DNA of 64,000 bases from Actinoplanes auranticolor (GTDB taxonomy: Bacteria > Actinomycetota > Actinomycetes > Mycobacteriales > Micromonosporaceae): positions 1 through 64,000 of the forward strand of contig NZ_BOQL01000016.1 in the NCBI RefSeq assembly GCF_018332655.1. The letters run 5' to 3'. The position numbers and the translations under genes are program-made. Shown piece after piece: positions 60,223 through 64,000 of this stretch. Positions within the stretch are counted from its first letter, which is position 1; every line of letters starts with the position of its first letter. The notes beneath the pieces are model-generated. The model had not been told where the DNA came from and searched no databases. It saw nothing but the letters and a program-made list of their open reading frames with translations.

Positions 60223-60687
60223 GTGGCCCACGTGATCTTCCGCAGCGCGACCCGCGCCGACGTCCCGGCGATCCTCGAGCTGCTCATCGACGACGAGATC
60301 GCCCGCTCCCGGCAGCCGGCGACCACCCCCGAGGCCGTGGACGCGGCCTGCTGGGCGGCCTTCGAGGCGATCGACGCCGACCCGCGCAACGAGCTGATCG
60401 TGGCGGACGAGGACGGCACGATCGTCGGCACGTGCCAGCTCACCTTCACCCCGTCGCTCAGCCGGCGCGGGGCGGAACGGATGACCATCGAGGCCGTCCG
60501 GGTCCGCGGTGACCTGCGCGGGCGCGGGATCGGCCGGGCGATGATGGCCTGGTCGCTGCAGCGGGCCCGGGACCGCGGCTGCGGCCTGGCCCAGCTGACC
60601 ACGGACAAGCGCCGCACCGAGGCCCACCGCTTCTACGCGTCGCTGGGTTTCGTGGCCTCGCACGAGGGTTTCAAACTCGCGCTGTAG
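60223..60687 (+). CDS. GNAT-family N-acetyltransferase
   Basis: 154 residues with a GTG start. A complete GNAT fold, with the acetyl-CoA loop VRGDLRGRGIGRAMMAW and a C-terminal FYASLGFVASHEGFKL. It contrasts with the deleted GNAT at 44214. The acceptor is unknown. The gene ends three bases before the stop of the convergent PolDom gene. Confidence 0.92.
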   Translation: MAHVIFRSATRADVPAILELLIDDEIARSRQPATTPEAVDAACWAAFEAIDADPRNELIVADEDGTIVGTCQLTFTPSLSRRGAERMTIEAVRVRGDLRGRGIGRAMMAWSLQRARDRGCGLAQLTTDKRRTEAHRFYASLGFVASHEGFKLAL

Positions 60688-60690
60688 TGG

Positions 60691-61716
60691 TCACCAGTTC
60701 GCCTCGTTCTTGCGGCTGGGCTGCACCCGCGGCGGCTCGCCGGGCATCTTCGGGTGGTCCGGCGGGTACGGCAGGTCGCCCAGCCCGGCCTGCTCGTCGC
60801 GCGCCGACCACTCCAGCAGCGGGGCGATGTCGTGGGCGACGTCGTCGATCCCGGCGTGCGGGTCACCGGCCTTGGCGAAGCGCTCGGGCACGGTCCGCAG
60901 GTCGAAGTCGTCCGGCTCCACGTCGGGCAGCTCGGCCCAGGTCACCGGCGTCGAGACGGTGGCCCGGGCGTTGGCCCGCAGCGAGTACGCACACGCGATC
61001 GTCCGGTCCCGGGCCGTCTGGTTGTAGTCCAGGAAGACCCGCTCGCCGCGCTCCTCCTTCCACCACGCCGTGGTGATCCGGTCCGGGCTGCGGCGTTCCA
61101 CCTCGCGGGCCAGCGCGATCGCCGCCCGGCGCACGTCCACGAAGGAGTGGGTGGGGGCGATCCGCACGTACACGTGCACGCCGCGGCCGCCGGAGGTCTT
61201 CGGATAGCCGGTCCAGCCCAGTTCGTCCAGGACCTCGTGCACCACTCCGGCCGTGGTGATCACGTCGCGGAAGTCGGTGCCCGGCTGCGGGTCGAGGTCG
61301 ATGCGCAGTTCGTCCGGCTGGTCGGGGGACGCGGCCCGCACCGGCCAGGGGTGGAAGACGATGGTGCCCATCTGCGCGGCCCAGGCGACGTGCGCGAGGT
61401 CGGCCGGGCAGAGCTCGTCGGCGGTACGCCCGCTCGGGAACGTGATCGTGGCGCTCTCGACCCAGGCCGGCACGCCCCGGGTGGAGATCCGCTTCTGGAA
61501 GAACATCTCCCCCTCGATGCCGTCGGGGAAGCGTTGCAGCGTCGTCGGCCGGTGGTCGAGCGCGCGCATGATGCCGTCGCCGACGGCCAGGTAGTACTCG
61601 AAGACGTCCCGCTTGGTGTAGCCCCGCTGCGGGAAGACGACCTTGTCGGGACTGCTCAGCCGTACCGGCCGGCCGGCGACCTCGACCTCGACGGCGGGTG
61701 ACTTCGACGATGCCAT
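60691..61716 (-). CDS. PolDom primase-polymerase (Prim-PolC/LigD-Pol-like)
   Basis: 341 residues. The archaeo-eukaryotic-primase-like polymerase domain is complete: KVVFPQRGYTKRDVFEYYL, GEMFFQKRIS, the metal-binding motif RIDLDPQPGTDF, KTSGGRGVHVYVR and the later WWKEERGERVFLDYN. It has no ligase or nuclease domain, so it is a stand-alone PolDom like mycobacterial Prim-PolC, which fills gaps with a preference for ribonucleotides and partners LigC. No ku gene is in the window. Confidence 0.93.
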   Translation of the reverse strand: MASSKSPAVEVEVAGRPVRLSSPDKVVFPQRGYTKRDVFEYYLAVGDGIMRALDHRPTTLQRFPDGIEGEMFFQKRISTRGVPAWVESATITFPSGRTADELCPADLAHVAWAAQMGTIVFHPWPVRAASPDQPDELRIDLDPQPGTDFRDVITTAGVVHEVLDELGWTGYPKTSGGRGVHVYVRIAPTHSFVDVRRAAIALAREVERRSPDRITTAWWKEERGERVFLDYNQTARDRTIACAYSLRANARATVSTPVTWAELPDVEPDDFDLRTVPERFAKAGDPHAGIDDVAHDIAPLLEWSARDEQAGLGDLPYPPDHPKMPGEPPRVQPSRKNEANW

Positions 61717-61742
61717 GCAGAGACCTTAAGCCCGCGACGGCG

Positions 61743-61776
61743 AAGGCCGCCCCCGGAAGTTCCCGGGGACGGCCTT
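61743..61776. terminator. Terminator downstream of the LPXTG protein gene
   Basis: AAGGCCG-C-CCCCGG (61743-61756) pairs with CCGGGG-A-CGGCCTT (61763-61776) with one internal mismatch and a 6-nt loop. It lies between the LPXTG gene stop and the PolDom start on the same strand. Confidence 0.75.
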
Positions 61777-61793
61777 TCGAGGCGGTTCGCTGC

Positions 61794-62333
61794 TCAGGCG
61801 CTGCGACGACGCCGGGAGACGTACACGGCAGCCGCGCCGCCCGCGACCATCAGGCCACCGAGCGCGACGGTGAGGCCCATCGGCGCACCGGTGAGCGGCA
61901 GCGTGCCACCCGCGCTGACGCCGCCGCCCGGGGTGCTCTTGCTCGGCGCCGGGGAGGTCGCCGGGCTCTCGCCGCCCGGCGGGACGGTGTCGACGCTGGC
62001 GGTCGGCGTCGACGGGCTCGGCGACGGCGTCGGGCTCTCGCCACCGTAGCCACCGCTGCCGCGGGTGGGTCCGGTGCCGTTGTCGTCCGGCGTCGCGCCG
62101 TTGTCGTCCGGCGTGCCGTTGTCGCCCGGCTTCTCGTTGTCGGTGGAGCCGTAGTCGCACTTGTCGCCGCGCTGCGCCTCGGAACACGGCGTGGTCATCA
62201 CGGCGGGCTGCTTGGCGCGAGCGGCGGACTCGTCGCCCGTCGCGGCGGCCGGGGCCCCGGAGAGGGCCAGAGCGGCGAGGACGGTGACGCCGGCCGCGGG
62301 AAGTCCAGCGGCCAACCGGCGCGTCAAACTCAT
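61794..62333 (-). CDS. LPXTG-type cell-surface protein with Pro/Ser/Thr stalk
   Basis: 179 residues. A signal peptide (about 1-31, ending APAAA) precedes a small domain with two Cys residues (CSEAQRGDKC), a low-complexity DNGTPDDNG and Pro/Ser/Thr stalk, and a sorting signal LPLTG, hydrophobic helix and RRRR tail. A class E or similar sortase would anchor it to the wall; no sortase gene is in the window. The start ATG at 62331-62333 is preceded by a weak site. Function unknown. Confidence 0.85.
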   Translation of the reverse strand: MSLTRRLAAGLPAAGVTVLAALALSGAPAAATGDESAARAKQPAVMTTPCSEAQRGDKCDYGSTDNEKPGDNGTPDDNGATPDDNGTGPTRGSGGYGGESPTPSPSPSTPTASVDTVPPGGESPATSPAPSKSTPGGGVSAGGTLPLTGAPMGLTVALGGLMVAGGAAAVYVSRRRRSA

Positions 62334-62447
62334 GAAGGGATTCCGTTCTGTTGCGGTAAGTCCGTCTTGGTCCGGTGGGAGCTTAGCGGCTAATGCCGGG
62401 TTTGGTGGCATTACTCCGGCGAGTCCCCATCGAATAGGTGAACGGGC

Positions 62448-62936
62448 TCAGCTCGGCAGGCCGCCGAAGCGGTGACTGCGCCACAGATGGGACAGCGCGA
62501 AGACCTTGAGCTCGAACTGCGGATCGGCGGCGAACAGCTCACCGCTGTACGGCGCCTGCAACTGCACACTCGCGCCGGACTCCAGGTAGACGGAGACCAC
62601 CGTGCGGGCCCCGCGGCGCTCGGCGCGCAGGTCCACGACGCGGCTCCACGGCTGCACACCCGCACCGAACGGGGTCACGGTCCGGATGCCGCCCGCGTCG
62701 ATCTCGGTGCCCAGCCGCGGCCGCAACAGCACACCGGCCAGCGCACCGAGCAGCGGCGGGCCGAACGCCAGCACCGGCCACACCCACGCCGGCGGCGCGG
62801 CCGCCGCCGTCCAGAACAGGGCCACCATGGTGGCGAGCAGACCGGCCGACATCGCCACCACCGCGCCCAGCACGCCGAGGTACATGCCACGGGCGAGGGC
62901 CTGCTGCCAGGTGGGGCTGAAACGCGTCGCATCCAT
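62448..62936 (-). CDS. Two-helix membrane protein with PH-like domain
   Basis: 162 residues. Two transmembrane helices (GVLGAVVAMSAGLLATMVAL and VWPVLAFGPPLLGALAGVLL) precede a beta-rich PH-like domain (GIRTVTPFGAGVQPWSRVVD, VSVYLESGASVQLQAPYSG). Proteins of this form are common and uncharacterised in actinobacteria. It stands between the LPXTG gene and msrB, with 77 bp to the divergent msrB start. Confidence 0.82.
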   Translation of the reverse strand: MDATRFSPTWQQALARGMYLGVLGAVVAMSAGLLATMVALFWTAAAAPPAWVWPVLAFGPPLLGALAGVLLRPRLGTEIDAGGIRTVTPFGAGVQPWSRVVDLRAERRGARTVVSVYLESGASVQLQAPYSGELFAADPQFELKVFALSHLWRSHRFGGLPS

Positions 62937-63013
62937 GACTGTTCAACGGCTGCGATGCCGGCCCGGCGGCGCACTGGCGGTGCGCCGCTGACGTACCGAC
63001 GTACCGTTGGAGC

Positions 63014-63424
63014 ATGGCAACTGACAAGACCACCCTGCCCACCACCGAAGAAGAGTGGCGGGTCCGCCTGAGCCCCGACGAGTTCCGGGTGCTGCGCCAG
63101 GGCGCCACCGAGCCGGCCTGGCGCGGCGAGTACGTCGACACCAAGACCGAGGGCACGTACGAGTGCCGGGCCTGCGGCGCCGCGCTCTACCCGAGCGACA
63201 CCAAGTTCGACTCGCACTGCGGCTGGCCGTCCTTCGACGACGCCATCCCGGGCGCGATCAAGGAGATCGAGGACCGCAGCCTCGGCATGGTCCGCACCGA
63301 GATCCAGTGCGCCCGCTGCGGCAGCCACCTGGGCCACGTCTTCCGCGGCGAGATGATGACGGCGAAGAACACGCGGCACTGCGTGAACAGCTTGTCGATC
63401 AAGCTCGACCCGAAACCTATGTGA
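63014..63424 (+). CDS. msrB: Peptide-methionine (R)-S-oxide reductase
   Basis: 136 residues. The zinc-binding Cys pairs are CRACG and CARCG, GWPSFDDAI is the MsrB signature, and the catalytic Cys lies in TRHCVNSLSIKL. It repairs methionine-R-sulfoxide in oxidised proteins using thioredoxin. TACCGT ends six bases before the ATG, so the mRNA may be leaderless. The 3' end overlaps folA by eight bases. Confidence 0.96.
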   Translation: MATDKTTLPTTEEEWRVRLSPDEFRVLRQGATEPAWRGEYVDTKTEGTYECRACGAALYPSDTKFDSHCGWPSFDDAIPGAIKEIEDRSLGMVRTEIQCARCGSHLGHVFRGEMMTAKNTRHCVNSLSIKLDPKPM

Positions 63425-63923
63425 CGTTTCCCGGGTTTTCCGCCGCGGGTGAGATCAGCTCTTCCACGGTGTAACGCACGCCGGTGTCCGACGTCAGCGT
63501 GTCGGCACCGGCGGTGACCTGCCATTCCGGCCCGAGCCGGGGGGCGAAGGTGTCACCCTCGACGGCCAGGTCGATGCGGGTCCGCACGATGTGCCCGGCG
63601 TACGGCAGCAGCGCGGTGTAGACCGCCGCCCCGCCCATCACCCAGAAATCGTCGTGGACCCGCAGCAGCTCGCCGACCGAGCCGAAGACCTCGGCCCCGG
63701 CGGCGGCCCAGCCCGGTTGCCGGGTCAGCACCACGTTGCGCCGGCCGGGCAGCGGCCGGACGCGCTCCGGCAGGGAATCCCAGGTGGCCCGGCCCATCAC
63801 CACGGTCGCGCCCATCGTGCGCTCCCGGAAGATCTTCTGCTCGCCGGGCACATGCCAGGGAATGCCTCCCCTGGCACCGATGACGCCGCCCCGCGCCTCG
63901 GCCCAGATCATGTGGATCGTCAT
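63417..63923 (-). CDS. folA: Dihydrofolate reductase
   Basis: 168 residues. NADPH-dependent reduction of dihydrofolate to tetrahydrofolate. The family features IWAEARGGVIGARGGIPWHV, VVMGRATWDSLP (NADPH site) and FWVMGGAAVYTALLP are intact. The ATG overlaps the thyA stop as ATGA, so it is coupled to thymidylate synthase, the enzyme that produces its substrate. Confidence 0.96.
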   Translation of the reverse strand: MTIHMIWAEARGGVIGARGGIPWHVPGEQKIFRERTMGATVVMGRATWDSLPERVRPLPGRRNVVLTRQPGWAAAGAEVFGSVGELLRVHDDFWVMGGAAVYTALLPYAGHIVRTRIDLAVEGDTFAPRLGPEWQVTAGADTLTSDTGVRYTVEELISPAAENPGNVT

Positions 63924-64000
63924 ACCGCGACCGGCGCCCGCAGGGCCGGGTGGTGCTGGTAGTCGACCACGGAGAAGTGCTCGTAGGTGTAGTCGAAGAG
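63920..64000 (-). CDS. thyA: Thymidylate synthase, C-terminal part only
   Basis: The last 26 codons of a minus-strand gene enter the window. They read YEHFSVVDYQHHPALRAPVA, the usual ThyA C-terminus, and stop at 63920-63922. It makes dTMP from dUMP with methylene-tetrahydrofolate. The folA gene starts within its stop codon. The start and active-site Cys lie beyond the window edge. Confidence 0.9.
   Translation of the reverse strand, partial: LFDYTYEHFSVVDYQHHPALRAPVAV

Noticed and set aside
1..64000. Mobile elements, prophage genes or integrase attachment sites
   Set aside because: No transposase, integrase, phage structural gene, tRNA or flanking terminal repeat was found.

Overview
The window is chromosomal DNA of a very high G+C actinomycete. 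The gene style and content fit Micromonosporaceae, most likely Actinoplanes or a close relative: Lsr2, a GH12-CBM2 cellulase behind a CebR-type operator, an ACT-GNAT lysine acetyltransferase, LigC with a stand-alone PolDom enzyme, a BsaP-dependent biotin synthase, many GTG starts and frequent leaderless promoters. The genus is an inference. I see no insertion sequence, prophage, CRISPR array, rRNA or tRNA.

Layout. 0-11 kb: an acyl-CoA synthetase divergent from a GAF-LuxR regulator; two paralogous LacI regulators facing each other; an alcohol dehydrogenase plus a cholesterol-oxidase-like GMC enzyme; a secreted endoglucanase; Lsr2; an epimerase-like SDR; a small secreted protein. 11-15 kb: a large membrane GGDEF-EAL protein and a METTL20-like methyltransferase. 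15-20 kb: a complete 5-oxoproline operon (NRAMP-fold transporter, pxpA, DUF1445, pxpB, pxpC, GntR regulator) with a paired operator over its promoter. 20-23 kb: HAD phosphatase, ROK kinase and AlkA-like glycosylase. 23-28.3 kb: an ECF sigma factor with its anti-sigma factor, followed on the same strand by three envelope or secreted proteins.

29-37 kb: a DHFR-like reductase and an AraC regulator, then the most striking block. This is a same-strand run of a HerA-like ATPase, SbcD (Mre11), SbcC (Rad50) and a NurA-like nuclease, the gene set of the archaeal herA-mre11-rad50-nurA operon. A cluster of three DnaA boxes sits at its 5' side. 37-44.5 kb: a pyrimidine-reductase-like enzyme, a CebR-like LacI regulator, an ACT protein next to an ACT-GNAT acetyltransferase, and the biotin genes bsaP-bioB / bioF-bioD followed by an internally deleted GNAT remnant. 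44.5-54 kb: CNNM/CorC protein, GAF protein, lipid kinase, several uncharacterised proteins, MBL hydrolase, LURP-one protein, dGTPase and a possible ribbon-helix-helix protein behind four iterated repeats.

54-64 kb: a HipA-like kinase overlapping a DUF3037 gene, a MerR regulator with a 19-bp-spacer promoter, SDR, LigC, S33 peptidase, potassium channel, GNAT, PolDom (Prim-PolC-like), an LPXTG surface protein, a PH-like membrane protein, MsrB, and folA-thyA, with thyA cut by the window edge.

DNA maintenance recurs in this window (AlkA-like, HerA/SbcCD/NurA, dGTPase, LigC/PolDom, Lsr2). The other clear modules are cellulose use, 5-oxoproline use, biotin synthesis and envelope stress signalling. 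All functions are read from sequence motifs and neighbours; no similarity search was run.
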